A DNA stretch of 64,000 bases, taken from CAVQBJ01 sp963724405. GTDB taxonomy: Bacteria > Actinomycetota > Thermoleophilia > Solirubrobacterales > Solirubrobacteraceae. The stretch lies in assembly GCA_963724405.1 (NCBI GenBank), contig CAVRUQ010000011.1:248001-312000 (forward strand), given 5' to 3'. The notes under the pieces were generated by a model. That model was not told where the DNA came from. It did not search any database and worked only from the letters and a program-made list of their open reading frames with translations. Below are positions 1-9,319 of this stretch, piece after piece (position 1 is the first letter of the stretch; each line of letters opens with the position of its first letter). The position numbers and the translations under genes are program-made.

Positions 1-574
1 TCACGCGCCAGAACGTGCGCACGCGCCCGAGCCCGAGGCTGCGGGCGACCTCCTCGAGCGCCGGATCGGCGTTGCGCAGGCTCGCGGCGACCGGGAGGTA
101 GACGAGCGGGTAGATCGCGAGCGTCATCACGAGCGCCGCCCCGGCGACACCGCCGATCGAGGAGAACAGCGACTTCCAGCCGAAGCTCGTCACGAAGTCC
201 GGAATGCCGATCGGGACGACGACGAGGACCGCCCACAGCCGCCGCGCCGGGAGGTCGGTGCGCTCGACGCACCAGGCCGCCAGTGTCCCGATCACCGCGC
301 ACAGGGCGGTCACGATCACGGTGAGCGAGACGGTGTTCCACAGCAACGTCACGGTCAGATGGCGGAACAGCAGCGGGTGCAGCGTCGACCAGCCGTCCTG
401 CGCAGCCTCGAGCAGCAGGAACACGAGCGGCAGGGCGAGCACGACGGCGACGAGCCCGCCGGCGAGCAGCAGCAGCGGCGGCGTGCGCGCGGGGCGGGCC
501 GCCACGCCGCCCGGTCCCGCACCGCCGTCGCGGGCCGGCGAGCTCGTCGGGGGCAGCGCCGCCGCGGTGCTCAC
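1..574 (-). CDS. Iron(III) ABC transporter permease, N-terminal part (runs off window)
   Basis: Inner-membrane permease of an FbpB-like ferric iron importer. Reading the minus strand from a GTG at 574 gives 191 residues with no stop before the window edge. After a Pro/Ala-rich start there is a first membrane span (about residues 37-57), then further hydrophobic spans and the sequence PIGIPDFVTSFGWKS, typical of Fe3+/thiamine-type permeases. The permease signature region (EEVARSLGLGR) is just reached at the edge. The start overlaps the stop of the binding-protein gene in a GTGA, so the two are translationally coupled. The family call rests on this pairing and the spans. The missing C-terminus cannot be judged. 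Confidence 0.85.
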   Translation of the reverse strand, partial: MSTAAALPPTSSPARDGGAGPGGVAARPARTPPLLLLAGGLVAVVLALPLVFLLLEAAQDGWSTLHPLLFRHLTVTLLWNTVSLTVIVTALCAVIGTLAAWCVERTDLPARRLWAVLVVVPIGIPDFVTSFGWKSLFSSIGGVAGAALVMTLAIYPLVYLPVAASLRNADPALEEVARSLGLGRVRTFWRV

Positions 575-1620
575 AGCAGCTGCGCCTGTCGCAGGAGGGC
601 AAGGGCGGTCGACCCGTCGCCGAGCGTCGCGAGGCCGATCGGATCCGGCGCGAGCGCCGACAGCGGCGTCTGGCCCGGCCCGAACGTGACGCCCGAGGCG
701 ATCGGATACTCGAAGCTGTCGCTGTGGGCGATGATCGTCTGGCCCTCCTTGCTGACGAGGAAGGCGACGAACCGCTCGGCGTCGGTCCGGTGCGCGCTCG
801 AGGAGAGCACGCCGGCGCCGGACACGTCGACGACGTAGCCGGGGTCGTGCGGCGCGAGGAAGGCGATCGCGGAGTCCACGTTGGACGCTCCGACCTGAGC
901 GCGCTGGCGGTACCAGTAGTACTGGTTGATGATCCCGATCGCCGCGTCACCCCGATTGACGGCGTCGGTCAGCGACTCGTTGTCGGGGTAGATGTGACCG
1001 CTCGCGTTCGCCTTGAGCGCCTGCAGCCAGCGCAGCGCGGCCGCCGAGCCGTACGCCCGGGCGACGGCGGTGACGATCGGCTGGAAGTCGGTCTCGCCGG
1101 GCGCGAGGGCGAGCTTGCCCGCGAAGCGCGGCTGCGCGAGCGCGAGGGCCGAGGTCGGCAGCTGTGCCGGCGTGAGCAGGTGCGTGTTGTAGACGAGCAC
1201 GCTCACGCGGGCCGACACCCCGACCCAGTCGCCGGCCGGCGAGTTGTAGCGCGCCGGCGTGGCCGCGAGCGTCGCCGCCGGCAGCGCGGCGAGGCGGTGA
1301 CGCTCCTGCAGGTACTGAAGCGGCGGCGAGTTCTCCGTGTAGACGACGTCGGCCGGTGAGTTCGATCCCTCGGCATCGATCTGCGAGGCGAGCACGGCCT
1401 CGTCGTTGCTGCGTACGTTGACCTGGATATGCGTCGCCCGCTCGAACGCGGCCACGAGCGCGGCGGTCGTCTGCACGTGCTGGCCGCTGTAGACCGTGAT
1501 CGACGGCCCGGAGGAGCCGCAGCCGGTCATCGCGATCATCAAGAGGGCGGCGGTCGCGAGGGCCGGGCCGCGGCGCAGAGCGGTGCCCATCGCGGCCCGC
1601 GGGCGCGCGTCGGTGAGCAT
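571..1620 (-). CDS. Iron ABC transporter substrate-binding lipoprotein (FbpA/FutA-like)
   Basis: Extracytoplasmic ferric-iron binding protein that would feed the adjacent permease. 349 aa. Residues 1-34 form a lipoprotein signal: basic start, hydrophobic stretch, and a cysteine in IAMTGCGSSG. The mature start ITVYSGQH is the usual beginning of this family, and NQYYWYRQR contains the paired tyrosines that coordinate iron in FbpA-type proteins. First gene of a minus-strand operon (binding protein then permease; the ATPase is presumably beyond the edge). A palindrome 22-39 bases upstream of the start suggests iron-dependent repression. Extracellular solute-binding protein is certain in kind. The metal is inferred from the tyrosines and the operator. 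Confidence 0.88.
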   Translation of the reverse strand: MLTDARPRAAMGTALRRGPALATAALLMIAMTGCGSSGPSITVYSGQHVQTTAALVAAFERATHIQVNVRSNDEAVLASQIDAEGSNSPADVVYTENSPPLQYLQERHRLAALPAATLAATPARYNSPAGDWVGVSARVSVLVYNTHLLTPAQLPTSALALAQPRFAGKLALAPGETDFQPIVTAVARAYGSAAALRWLQALKANASGHIYPDNESLTDAVNRGDAAIGIINQYYWYRQRAQVGASNVDSAIAFLAPHDPGYVVDVSGAGVLSSSAHRTDAERFVAFLVSKEGQTIIAHSDSFEYPIASGVTFGPGQTPLSALAPDPIGLATLGDGSTALALLRQAQLL

Positions 1621-1641
1621 CGCGCGGACTGTACCAGCCGC

Positions 1642-1659
1642 AGTTAGGTGACCCTAACT
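1642..1659. promoter_or_regulatory. Candidate iron-responsive operator (IdeR/DtxR-like palindrome)
   Basis: AGTTAGG-TGAC-CCTAACT is a perfect 7-bp inverted repeat with a 4-bp spacer, 22 bases upstream of the iron-binding protein start. The TTAGG/CCTAA half-sites are those of DtxR/IdeR boxes, but the spacing is shorter than the classical 19-bp box. The site therefore either fits a variant metal regulator or is half of an overlapping arrangement. Confidence 0.6.
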
Positions 1660-1742
1660 GTGAACAAGTGCATCCCTCCGCCACAGCGTCACGCGGCCTC
1701 GAGGCCGGCGGCGCGTGGTGTGGGGTCCGGGCCGCGGACCGA

Positions 1743-2828
1743 TCAGCTCGTGGGCGCGTCGGTGCCCGCCAGACCGAGATACCGGCGCACGTCCTCGGCC
1801 TCGGCGGCCAGCGCGTCGGCGGTGGCGCGCGTCAGCCGGGCGAAGGGCTCGAGCGCGACGCGATCGCCCCGCATGCGCCACACGCCGACCGCGCGGCCGC
1901 CGACGAGCGCGAACGCGCGGAACAGGCCGTTGTTGGTGACGATCTGCCGGTGCGGCCCGACGATCTGCTCGCGCGAGGTCCAGCCGAGCAGCACCGGATC
2001 GTAGGGTCCGAGCAGCCGCGGGGGCGGGAGCTCGGTGGCGGGCGTGTGGGACCGCGGCTCGAGCAGGCCGTCCGCACGCTCGCGCAGCTCGGGGGCGATC
2101 GCCGCCAGACCCGCGCGCGCATCGCGCAGCGGGAGCCCGGCCCAGCGCGCGAGGTCGCGCGCGTCGGCCGGGGCGTGCCCGCCGAGGTAGCGTCGCGCGA
2201 GCTCGGCCAGCGACCGATCGCGATCGACGGGATCGGACGGCCCGAGCCAGTCGCTCACAAGCGCATACGCATGCTCGCGCCCGATCATCGGCCCGCGCAC
2301 GGTGACGCCGCGCAGGCTGGCCAGCATGAGGACGTGGACGAGCGCCTGTCCGCCGGTCGGCACGCCGGCCTCGGCCAGGCGGGCGGCGATCGCCGGTCGC
2401 GTGAGCGGGCCCTCCTCGGCGAGCGAGCGCGCGATGATCGCGACCGCTCGCTCCGCCTGGCGGGCGTCGACGCCCTCCTGGGCCAGGCGCCGAGCGTTGG
2501 CGCGGAACAGCGGCGGTGCCGTCAGGGCGTGCAGCCACGGGTAGTCCTCCGAGCGCACGAGGTGCAGGGTTCCGCGGTTCAGCCAGGTGATGAGCAGCGA
2601 GCGGTCCTCGGTCAGCGCGCGGTCGACGTCCCCGGCGCTGAGCCCGGCCGTGCGCACCCGGATGGCCAGGCGCGCGCCGCGCGGGTCCTGCCCCTGCACG
2701 GCGAGCAGGCGCTCGGTGACCGCGACCGGATCGCGGGCCGGCGGGCCGGCCAGCAGCTGGGCGGTGAGGCGCTGCGCGAGCATCGGCGACGCGAGTATGG
2801 CGACCCCCGCCGTGCGCCTGCGCCGCAA
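1743..2828 (-). CDS. AlkZ/YcaQ-like winged-helix DNA-binding protein (PF06224 type)
   Basis: 361 aa, the usual length for the HTH_42 / AlkZ-like family. AlkZ is a DNA glycosylase that unhooks interstrand crosslinks; its catalytic QxQ motif is matched near residues 44-48 by AVQGQDPRGAR. The central LLITWLNRGTLHLV and the C-terminal LLGPYDPVLLGWTSRE are typical of the family. Many actinobacterial members are of unproven function, so repair activity is inferred. An alternative start is the methionine at residue 16 (ASPMLAQRL), which aligns better with related proteins. The gene is divergent from the diguanylate cyclase gene, with 44 bases between starts. Confidence 0.8.
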   Translation of the reverse strand: MRRRRTAGVAILASPMLAQRLTAQLLAGPPARDPVAVTERLLAVQGQDPRGARLAIRVRTAGLSAGDVDRALTEDRSLLITWLNRGTLHLVRSEDYPWLHALTAPPLFRANARRLAQEGVDARQAERAVAIIARSLAEEGPLTRPAIAARLAEAGVPTGGQALVHVLMLASLRGVTVRGPMIGREHAYALVSDWLGPSDPVDRDRSLAELARRYLGGHAPADARDLARWAGLPLRDARAGLAAIAPELRERADGLLEPRSHTPATELPPPRLLGPYDPVLLGWTSREQIVGPHRQIVTNNGLFRAFALVGGRAVGVWRMRGDRVALEPFARLTRATADALAAEAEDVRRYLGLAGTDAPTS

Positions 2829-2872
2829 CAGCCGCCGAACACCGGAGCGCGCGACTGAAGGGTTCGCTCCCG

Positions 2873-4987
2873 GTGCCGACTATGAGGGTGATGGGGGAAC
2901 ACGAGTCCGTGCCCACGCCTGCGACCGATGAGGGAGCACACTTCTCCTGCTCGCTCACGGCCGTGCTGCTCGCCCGCGTGCACGCCTTCGGCGGCGAGGA
3001 GGCCGTCGCCCGGCTGCTGCGTGAATCCGGCGTGCGGCGGACCCCCGAGTATCTGCTCGAGCTCGGCAACTGGGTCTCCTACGACGAGGCCATCGCACTC
3101 TGGGACACGGGCGCGGCGATCACGATGGATCCGCAGTTCGCCTACCGCCTCGGAGAGGACGCCACCGAGCGCCTGAAGGCCTCGCCCGTGGCCGCGCTGC
3201 TGCGCTCGCTCGGCTCCCCGGAGGAGGTCTACCGCCAGATGGCCACCACGGCGACGAAGTTCGCCATCACGGCCATCGGGGAGGCGCTCGAGGTCGGTCC
3301 CGGCTACGCCGAGATCCGCTTCGTCCCGGCCGAGGGCTTCCCGCGCAACGCCCACCACTGCGCCTGGACCGCCGGGTTGCTCACCCAGACCACGGTGCTG
3401 TTCGGCCTGCCGCCGGCGATGGTCGAGCATGACCGCTGCGCCGCGCTCGGCGCGCCCGACTGCACCTACCGCGTCATCTGGGACGCCGCCTCCGCGGCCG
3501 AGGCCGCGGACTCCCCGGCGCAGACGGCGGCGCTCAAGCAGCAGCTCGCGGCGATGACCGAGCGCCTGCAGAGCATGTTCGCGACCGCCTCCGATCTCAT
3601 CGCCGCCGGCGACCTCGACGTGACCCTCGCCCAGATCACCGATCGCGCGGCGCTCGAGGTGCGCGCCCCGCGTTATCTGCTGGCGGTGCGGCCGATGTCC
3701 GGCGGCGACCCGCACATCCACCATCGGGGCTTCGACGAGGACGAGGCGTACGACTGCGCCGAGCGGATCCTCAGCACGCCCTTGAACGAGCTGCCCCGGT
3801 CGTGGCTCGTCGTTCCCGTCCGCTCGCACCGCAGCGACTACGGCCGGCTGCTCGCGATGTACGGCGACGGCCAGGGATTCTTCGCGCAGGAGCGCGAGCT
3901 GCTCGAGGTCTACGCCCGCTACGCGGCGACCGCGCTCGACACCGCGACCGCCCTGGCCGAGGCCAAGCAGCGTCACGAACAGGCCAGCGCACTGCTCGAG
4001 CTCGCCCGCGCGCTCGCGACCGCGGGCACGAGCGACGAGGTCGCCGTGCGGCTCGTCGACGCCGTGCCGGCCGTCGTGGACTGCGATCGCGTCGGCGTGT
4101 ACCTGTGGGACGAGGAGTGCCGGGAGCTGTGCGGTCGCGCGGTCTACTCGGCGGACGGGGAGGACCTCGAGCCGGTCGACTGGAGCGTCGGACCCGATGA
4201 CGACACGCTGCTGCGGGACTGGCTCGCGTGCAAGGGGCTCGAGCCGCTGTTCGTGGACGGCGACCACGGGCATCCGCCGCTGCGCGAGTTCCTCACCCAT
4301 CTCGGCGCGCTGGCCTCGATCGTCGTTCCGATCAGCTCGCGCGAGCACTTCCTCGGGGCGATCTCGGTGTCGGTCAAGCAGGAGGCGTCGCGCCTGCGTC
4401 CGAACCCGGATCTGCTCGACCGCCTGTCGGGCATCGCCGCCCACGCGACGACGGCGCTGGAGAACGGCCGGCTCGTCGACCGGATCACCCATCAGGCCCG
4501 CCACGACGGCCTCACCGGCCTCGCCAACCGCGCCGAGCTCGCCGAGGCGCTCTCGCGCGCGACCGCCGGGACGCGGGCCCGCGACGCGCGCTTCACGCTG
4601 TTCTACATCGACCTGGACGAGTTCAAGCCGATCAACGACGAGCTCGGCCATCAGGTCGGCGACGAGCTGTTGATCGCGGTGAGCCTCCGGCTGCGCGCCT
4701 GCCTGCGCGACATCGACACGGTCGCGCGCATCGGCGGCGACGAGTTCGCCGTGCTCGTCAGCGGCGTCGGCGAGGGCGCGGAATCCGACCAGGTGCTCCA
4801 GCGTCTGCGCGGCGCGTTCCTCGACCCGTTCGATCTGCAACGTCACCGCGTGCGCGTCGGGGCGAGCATCGGGCGTGCGGTGTGGCCGGGCGACGCCGAT
4901 GACATCGACGGGCTCATTCGCAACGCCGACGCGGCGATGTACGAGATCAAGCGCGTTCACCACGCCGTCTCGGAGCGGGAGCGCTAA
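2873..4987 (+). CDS. Diguanylate cyclase with V4R-like sensor and GAF domains
   Basis: Makes cyclic-di-GMP from two GTP. 704 aa. Residues about 20-205 are a sensor-like domain ending in CAALGAPDCTYRVIW, a Cys-x-G-x-x-x-Cys pattern like V4R/4-vinyl reductase-type ligand domains. Two GAF-like segments follow (about 240-365 and 375-525), then a GGDEF domain: HDGLTGLANR near 545 and RIGGDEFAVL near 620. The allosteric inhibition site RDID lies five residues before GGDEF, so product inhibition is expected. No EAL domain and no membrane span, so it is cytoplasmic. Start codons at GTG 2873, ATG 2882 or ATG 2891 are all possible; I keep the longest. The N-terminal domain name is tentative. Confidence 0.85.
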   Translation: MPTMRVMGEHESVPTPATDEGAHFSCSLTAVLLARVHAFGGEEAVARLLRESGVRRTPEYLLELGNWVSYDEAIALWDTGAAITMDPQFAYRLGEDATERLKASPVAALLRSLGSPEEVYRQMATTATKFAITAIGEALEVGPGYAEIRFVPAEGFPRNAHHCAWTAGLLTQTTVLFGLPPAMVEHDRCAALGAPDCTYRVIWDAASAAEAADSPAQTAALKQQLAAMTERLQSMFATASDLIAAGDLDVTLAQITDRAALEVRAPRYLLAVRPMSGGDPHIHHRGFDEDEAYDCAERILSTPLNELPRSWLVVPVRSHRSDYGRLLAMYGDGQGFFAQERELLEVYARYAATALDTATALAEAKQRHEQASALLELARALATAGTSDEVAVRLVDAVPAVVDCDRVGVYLWDEECRELCGRAVYSADGEDLEPVDWSVGPDDDTLLRDWLACKGLEPLFVDGDHGHPPLREFLTHLGALASIVVPISSREHFLGAISVSVKQEASRLRPNPDLLDRLSGIAAHATTALENGRLVDRITHQARHDGLTGLANRAELAEALSRATAGTRARDARFTLFYIDLDEFKPINDELGHQVGDELLIAVSLRLRACLRDIDTVARIGGDEFAVLVSGVGEGAESDQVLQRLRGAFLDPFDLQRHRVRVGASIGRAVWPGDADDIDGLIRNADAAMYEIKRVHHAVSERER

Positions 4988-5052
4988 CCGGCGCCGCCGG
5001 CGCGCCCGGCCGCGCGGTCCCCGCGCCGGCCTCGGGCCGCGTCTGACACCCT

Positions 5053-6126
5053 GTGGGGATGAGGATTGGCCGAGACGGCGTGCGCCGCCCCGCTGGCCGG
5101 CGGCTGTGGCGCCCCGCGCTCGGGGTGCACGACATGGCCATCGACCTCGGCACCGCGAACACGCTCGTGTACGTCGGCGGCGAGGGGATCGTCGTGTCCG
5201 AGCCGTCGGTCGTCGCCTCGGATTCGAACACCGGCGAGGTGCACGCGGTGGGCCTGGAGGCGGAGCGCATGATCGGCCGCACGCCGGCCGCGATCTCGGC
5301 GACCCGCCCGCTGCGCCACGGCGTGATCGCTGATTTCGACGTCACCGAGCAGATGCTGCGCTACTTCATCCGCCGCGTGCTCGACCGCCGTCGCGCACAC
5401 CCGAGGCTCATCGTGTGTGCCCCCTCGGGGGTGACCGCGGTCGAGAAGCGCGCCGTGGAGGAGGCGGCGCTCGCCGCGGGGGCCCGGCGCGTTCAGCTCA
5501 TCGAGGAGCCGATCGCCGCGGCGATCGGCGCGGAGCTCGAGATCGAGCGGCCGGTCGGGCGCATGGTCGTCGATGTCGGCGGGGGCACGAGCGAGGTCGC
5601 GGTCATCTCGCTCGGCGGGATCGTGCTCTCACGCTCGGTGCGCGTCGGCGGCTACGAGATGGACGAGGCGATCGCCCACTACCTGCGCGCCGCCTACGAG
5701 CTGGCGATCGGGTCCCAGACGGCCGAGGCGATCAAGCTCGCGATCGGCTCGGCCATGCCACTGCGCCCCGAGCGAACGACGAGCGTCCGCGGGCGGCACC
5801 TCCTCACCGGCCTGCCGACCGCGGTCGAGCTGTCGAGCGCCGAGGTGCGCGGCGCGCTCAGCGCTCCGCTCGGCGAGATCTTGGCGATGATCACCGACGC
5901 GCTCGAGGAGACGCCGCCCGAGCTGGCCGGCGACATCGCCCGCGAGGGCATCCTGCTCGCCGGGGGTGGAGCGCTCCTACGGGGCTTCGACGCGCTCGTG
6001 CATGAGACGACCGGGATGGCGGTCACGACGGCCGAGTCGCCCCTGACCTGTGTCGTGCTCGGCTCCGGTCAGGCGCTCGCGCACTACGACGAGCTCGTCT
6101 CGGCCGGGCGCTCGCTCCGTCGCTGA
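5053..6126 (+). CDS. mreB: MreB-like actin-family rod-shape protein
   Basis: Bacterial actin homologue that polymerises under the membrane to guide wall synthesis. 357 aa, near the normal length. Phosphate-1 loop MAIDLGTANTLVYV begins near residue 28; VVDVGGGTSEVAVISLGG (phosphate 2) and ILLAGGGALLRG (adenosine loop) are intact, as is IEEPIAAAIGA. The first 26 residues are Arg/Pro-rich and may not be translated: starts at GTG 5053, ATG 5059 and ATG 5134 are all in frame, the last giving a canonical MreB start. No mreC/mreD or pbp genes follow, so this is a solitary copy, possibly a paralogue of the main divisome/elongasome protein. Confidence 0.88.
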   Translation: MGMRIGRDGVRRPAGRRLWRPALGVHDMAIDLGTANTLVYVGGEGIVVSEPSVVASDSNTGEVHAVGLEAERMIGRTPAAISATRPLRHGVIADFDVTEQMLRYFIRRVLDRRRAHPRLIVCAPSGVTAVEKRAVEEAALAAGARRVQLIEEPIAAAIGAELEIERPVGRMVVDVGGGTSEVAVISLGGIVLSRSVRVGGYEMDEAIAHYLRAAYELAIGSQTAEAIKLAIGSAMPLRPERTTSVRGRHLLTGLPTAVELSSAEVRGALSAPLGEILAMITDALEETPPELAGDIAREGILLAGGGALLRGFDALVHETTGMAVTTAESPLTCVVLGSGQALAHYDELVSAGRSLRR

Positions 6127-6200
6127 CCGTCGGCGGCGGCCGTGGGCGCCGTCATGCAACGGTTGGCTCGCGGGCCGCGGTCTCCGTTAATGACCGCGCA

Positions 6201-7418
6201 ATGCCTGCTCACGCGATCGCGGCAACGGGCGTGTGGCTGGACGGCGATGATTGGAGCTGGCCCGGCGCACGCTCGGAGATGATCGAGCTCGCCCCGCCGG
6301 CGTGGATCCCGGCCGTGCCCCGGCCGCTCCCCGAGCCCGAGGCCGCGCGGCCCGACGTCCGCCCCCCGGGGGCGCCGCGTGGCCGGTTCCCGCCCGCGCC
6401 CTCCGTCGTCGCCCGGCGCTTCGCGGCCGTCCCGGCGGGCCCGATCCCCGCGCCGCGGCCGCGCCGACGCCCGGCCCGCCGGCGCCTCATCCGCCAGCGT
6501 CTTCTCGCGTCCGCGGCGCTGGTCGCCGTGTTCGCCGCCACCTTCGAGATCGCCGGTCGCCTGCAGTCGTCGTCACCGGTCGCGGCGCCGGTGCGGGCGC
6601 ACGCCGCCGGATCGCCCGCCGCCGCGTCCACGACGCCGGGCACCGGCGCCTCGGCGGCGGCGGCCGCCGCCGGCGCGACGCTCACCCTCCTGCGCCACGA
6701 CAGCGACGGAGCGAGCGTCGCCGAGGTCCGCTACGCCTCCGCGGCCCTGCGCGGACCGGCGTCGTTCCTCCTGTACCTGCCACCCGGCTACCGCGCCGAC
6801 GCAGCGGTGCGCTACCCCGTCCTGTATCTCCTGCACGGCGACGGCCAGCTCGCCGGCTCGTTCCTCCAGTTCGGCCTGTCGCGGGCGCTCGACAAGATCA
6901 TCGACCGCGGCGAGGCACGCCCGCTCATCGCCGTGATGCTCGGCGCCGCGCAGCGCACCTACAACTGGCGTGACGTGGCCGGGATGCGCTACGAGGACTA
7001 CGTCCTCGAGGTGCAGCAGCTCGTCGACCGGATACTGCCGACGGTCGCCGATCGCTCCGGTCGCGCGATCGCCGGGTTCTCGATGGGCGGCTACGGCGCG
7101 ATGAACATCGCGCTCGGCCATCTCGATCGCTTCTCGGTCGTCGAGAGCTGGCTCGGCTTCTTCAACGGCCTCGGCGGGGAGCTGAGCGCGGACGCGCCGC
7201 GCCTCTCCCGCCTGCCGCTCGCGGCGTTCCTGTACGGCGCGGCGTCCGACCCGATCGCCGATCCGCATCAGAATGCGCCGTTCGCCGCCGCGCTGCGCGG
7301 CGCCGGAGCGTCGGCGTCGAGCGACGTGTACAGCGGCGGGCACGACTTCGCCACGCTGCACGCGCACCTCGTGCACATGCTCCTGTTCGCCGCGCACTCG
7401 CTCGCGCCCAGCGCCTGA
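6201..7418 (+). CDS. Membrane-anchored esterase (esterase D / Fes family)
   Basis: Alpha/beta-hydrolase of the PF00756 type. 405 aa. A Pro/Arg-rich cytoplasmic N-terminus is followed by one membrane span at about residues 97-115 (LLASAALVAVFAATFEIAG) and an Ala/Thr-rich linker, so the catalytic part lies outside the membrane. Catalytic features: LYLLHGDG (oxyanion strand), nucleophile serine in GFSMGGYGAMN, aspartate in AASDPIADPHQ and histidine in SGGHDFATLH. Family members are mycolyltransferases, S-formylglutathione hydrolases or siderophore esterases; the substrate cannot be told here. Ends five bases before the convergent glycosidase gene. Confidence 0.85.
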   Translation: MPAHAIAATGVWLDGDDWSWPGARSEMIELAPPAWIPAVPRPLPEPEAARPDVRPPGAPRGRFPPAPSVVARRFAAVPAGPIPAPRPRRRPARRRLIRQRLLASAALVAVFAATFEIAGRLQSSSPVAAPVRAHAAGSPAAASTTPGTGASAAAAAAGATLTLLRHDSDGASVAEVRYASAALRGPASFLLYLPPGYRADAAVRYPVLYLLHGDGQLAGSFLQFGLSRALDKIIDRGEARPLIAVMLGAAQRTYNWRDVAGMRYEDYVLEVQQLVDRILPTVADRSGRAIAGFSMGGYGAMNIALGHLDRFSVVESWLGFFNGLGGELSADAPRLSRLPLAAFLYGAASDPIADPHQNAPFAAALRGAGASASSDVYSGGHDFATLHAHLVHMLLFAAHSLAPSA

Positions 7419-7423
7419 GACCC

Positions 7424-8914
7424 CTACCGTCCGGGCGCCAGCGTGACGAGCGCCGCGCTGGCCGGGGCGAGGGGGATCGTGATCGCCCCGCCCGTGCTGC
7501 GCACGACCCGGCGGACCGGCGCGCCGAGCAGCTCGCCGCTCGCGTTGACGCCGCGCCCGCCGAGGCGGACGCCGCCCGTCGCCGCCAGCGACGGCGCCGT
7601 GAGCGCGAGCACGCTCGCCGTCGCCGGGGCGGCGCCGACGGCGATCCGCACCGGGCGCGCAGTGCCGGTGGCGTCGGTGTCGACGAGCACGAGGCGGGTC
7701 ACGCCCAGTCCGGCGAAGGCCGCCGCGAGGACGGTGGGCGCCGACGGGCGGACCACGGTCGTCAGCGGCCGCTCGCCGATGAGGTTGCGCATCAGCAGAA
7801 GCGCATACCACTCGGGCGCCGCGGTGAGCCGTCCCTGTGCGAACGCCGCAGGGTCGCTCGCGCACAGGGGCGAGTAGCCGGCGCAGCTGGCCGGGAGGTC
7901 GTGGAAGTTGACCCCGTCGATGCCGAGCTGCATCGTCTCCGCGATGAACTGCACGGCCCACAGCGCGGCCGCGAACGTGTCGCTCACGCCGGCGCGCCCC
8001 CCGCACGAGACGGAGTTCGTCTCGTCGACGCGCAGCGGGATGCCGGCCGCCCGGGCGATCGTCACGTCGCTGCGCAGCTGCGTGAGGTCACGGTCACGCG
8101 TCGCGGCCGAGAGCAGACCGGCGATCGACGGGGCCGGCAGGGCGCTGCACACGAGCGGGTAGCGGTGCACCGTCAGCAGGGCCGGGCGCTCGACGTGGGC
8201 CTCGCCCGGTCCCCAGGCCGCGAACGACGCGCCCGTCGTGTCGGGACCGGCGATCGCCAGCCCGGGCGCGGCGGCGGCGATCGCGGCCCGGTACGCGGCG
8301 ATCTGGGGCGCGTACTGCGCGAACGTCCACGGCAGCGGTCGCAGCCCGTGGCGTCCGAAGGCATCCGGCTCGTTGCCGATCTCGGCGGCCAGCAGTGAGC
8401 TCCCGAGCGCCCGCCGGGCCGCGGAGGCCTCGAGCGCGGCGACCTGCGGATCGTCGTGCGCGAGGCCGAGCGTGAGCAGGACCCGGGCGTCGCCCACGCG
8501 CGCGAGCGTGGCAAGCCCCTGCAGGTCGGCGGATGAGAACGTCGTGCTCGCCCAGCTCGGCGGGACGCCCGGTGGATCGGCGAACGCCGTGCGCGAGTCG
8601 GCGGTGACGCCACCGAGGCGCAGCACGCTCGGACCGAGCGAGCGCAGGAGCAGCGCGAGGTCCCCCTCCGTGGCGAAACGGGCGAGATCGGGGATGCTCT
8701 GCACCTCGAACGACAGCCCGAGGAAGCGCGCGGGGACCGGCGGTCCGGCGCCCGGCGCGGCGAAGGACACGGCGAGCGCCCCCGCGGGCGAAGACCGGCC
8801 ACCGTGCCCAAGCGTCGCGATGGCGCCGGCGGGGAGAACGAGCAGCGCGCACGTGAGCGCGGCCGCGATCCACCGCCGGCGGCGAGCGGATTGGGCGCGC
8901 GCGGCTGACAACAT
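7424..8914 (-). CDS. Secreted GH79-like glycoside hydrolase (heparanase/beta-glucuronidase family)
   Basis: 496 aa. An N-terminal signal or anchor (about residues 13-35) is followed by FLGLSFEVQSIPDL, the usual start of the GH79 catalytic barrel. The acid/base glutamate fits AAEIGNEPDAFG and the nucleophile fits RVDETNSVSCGG. The C-terminal 120 residues look like the beta-sandwich common in this family. Predicted to remove uronic acid or related sugars from glycans outside the cell; the exact sugar is unknown. Single gene, convergent with the esterase. Family assignment is from the two catalytic motifs read by eye. Confidence 0.78.
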   Translation of the reverse strand: MLSAARAQSARRRRWIAAALTCALLVLPAGAIATLGHGGRSSPAGALAVSFAAPGAGPPVPARFLGLSFEVQSIPDLARFATEGDLALLLRSLGPSVLRLGGVTADSRTAFADPPGVPPSWASTTFSSADLQGLATLARVGDARVLLTLGLAHDDPQVAALEASAARRALGSSLLAAEIGNEPDAFGRHGLRPLPWTFAQYAPQIAAYRAAIAAAAPGLAIAGPDTTGASFAAWGPGEAHVERPALLTVHRYPLVCSALPAPSIAGLLSAATRDRDLTQLRSDVTIARAAGIPLRVDETNSVSCGGRAGVSDTFAAALWAVQFIAETMQLGIDGVNFHDLPASCAGYSPLCASDPAAFAQGRLTAAPEWYALLLMRNLIGERPLTTVVRPSAPTVLAAAFAGLGVTRLVLVDTDATGTARPVRIAVGAAPATASVLALTAPSLAATGGVRLGGRGVNASGELLGAPVRRVVRSTGGAITIPLAPASAALVTLAPGR

Positions 8915-8967
8915 CGGCCCGCCATTGTGGCGCGAGGCGCGGCCGCGCGGTCCCTAGACTGCGCTCC

Positions 8968-9297
8968 ATGGTCATGGTCGGCCACTCCAAACGGCTCGCC
9001 GAACCGCTCTCGCGACGCCAGAAGCGCTGGATGGCCGCTTCGCTCGCCGTCCTCGTGCTCGCCGTCGTCGGCGCGGCCGCGTTCTCCGTCGCCGGCGGGG
9101 ATACGTCCGACACCTCGCAGCACGGCTGCGTGAACCTGATCGTGGCCAGCTCGCTCGGCGGCGCGAGGCTGCACTACTGCGGCGGCGCGGCGCGCACGTT
9201 CTGCCGATCGGCGCAGGAGCACTCGGACGCGATCTCCCTCCAGGCTCGTCCGCAGTGCGTGCTCGCCGGGTACCGGCCGGTGCGGTCGTCGGGCTGA
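8968..9297 (+). CDS. Small membrane-anchored protein with four cysteines
   Basis: 109 aa, not recognised. A basic start (RRQKRW) leads into one membrane span (about residues 28-47) and then an outward domain with cysteines in HGCVNL, HYCGGA, TFCRSA and QCVLAG, likely two disulfides. ATG at 8968 or 8974 could be the start. It is divergent from the glycosidase and 22 bases ahead of the next gene, so it may head that transcription unit. Confidence 0.7.
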   Translation: MVMVGHSKRLAEPLSRRQKRWMAASLAVLVLAVVGAAAFSVAGGDTSDTSQHGCVNLIVASSLGGARLHYCGGAARTFCRSAQEHSDAISLQARPQCVLAGYRPVRSSG

Positions 9298-9319
9298 AGC
9301 GCTGCGGGGCCGAGCGGGA

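Noticed and set aside
2612..4963. Long open frame of 783 codons on the minus strand opposite the diguanylate cyclase
   Set aside because: High GC keeps antisense frames open. The sequence is His/Arg/Gly-rich without domain patterns, while the plus frame has intact GAF and GGDEF motifs.
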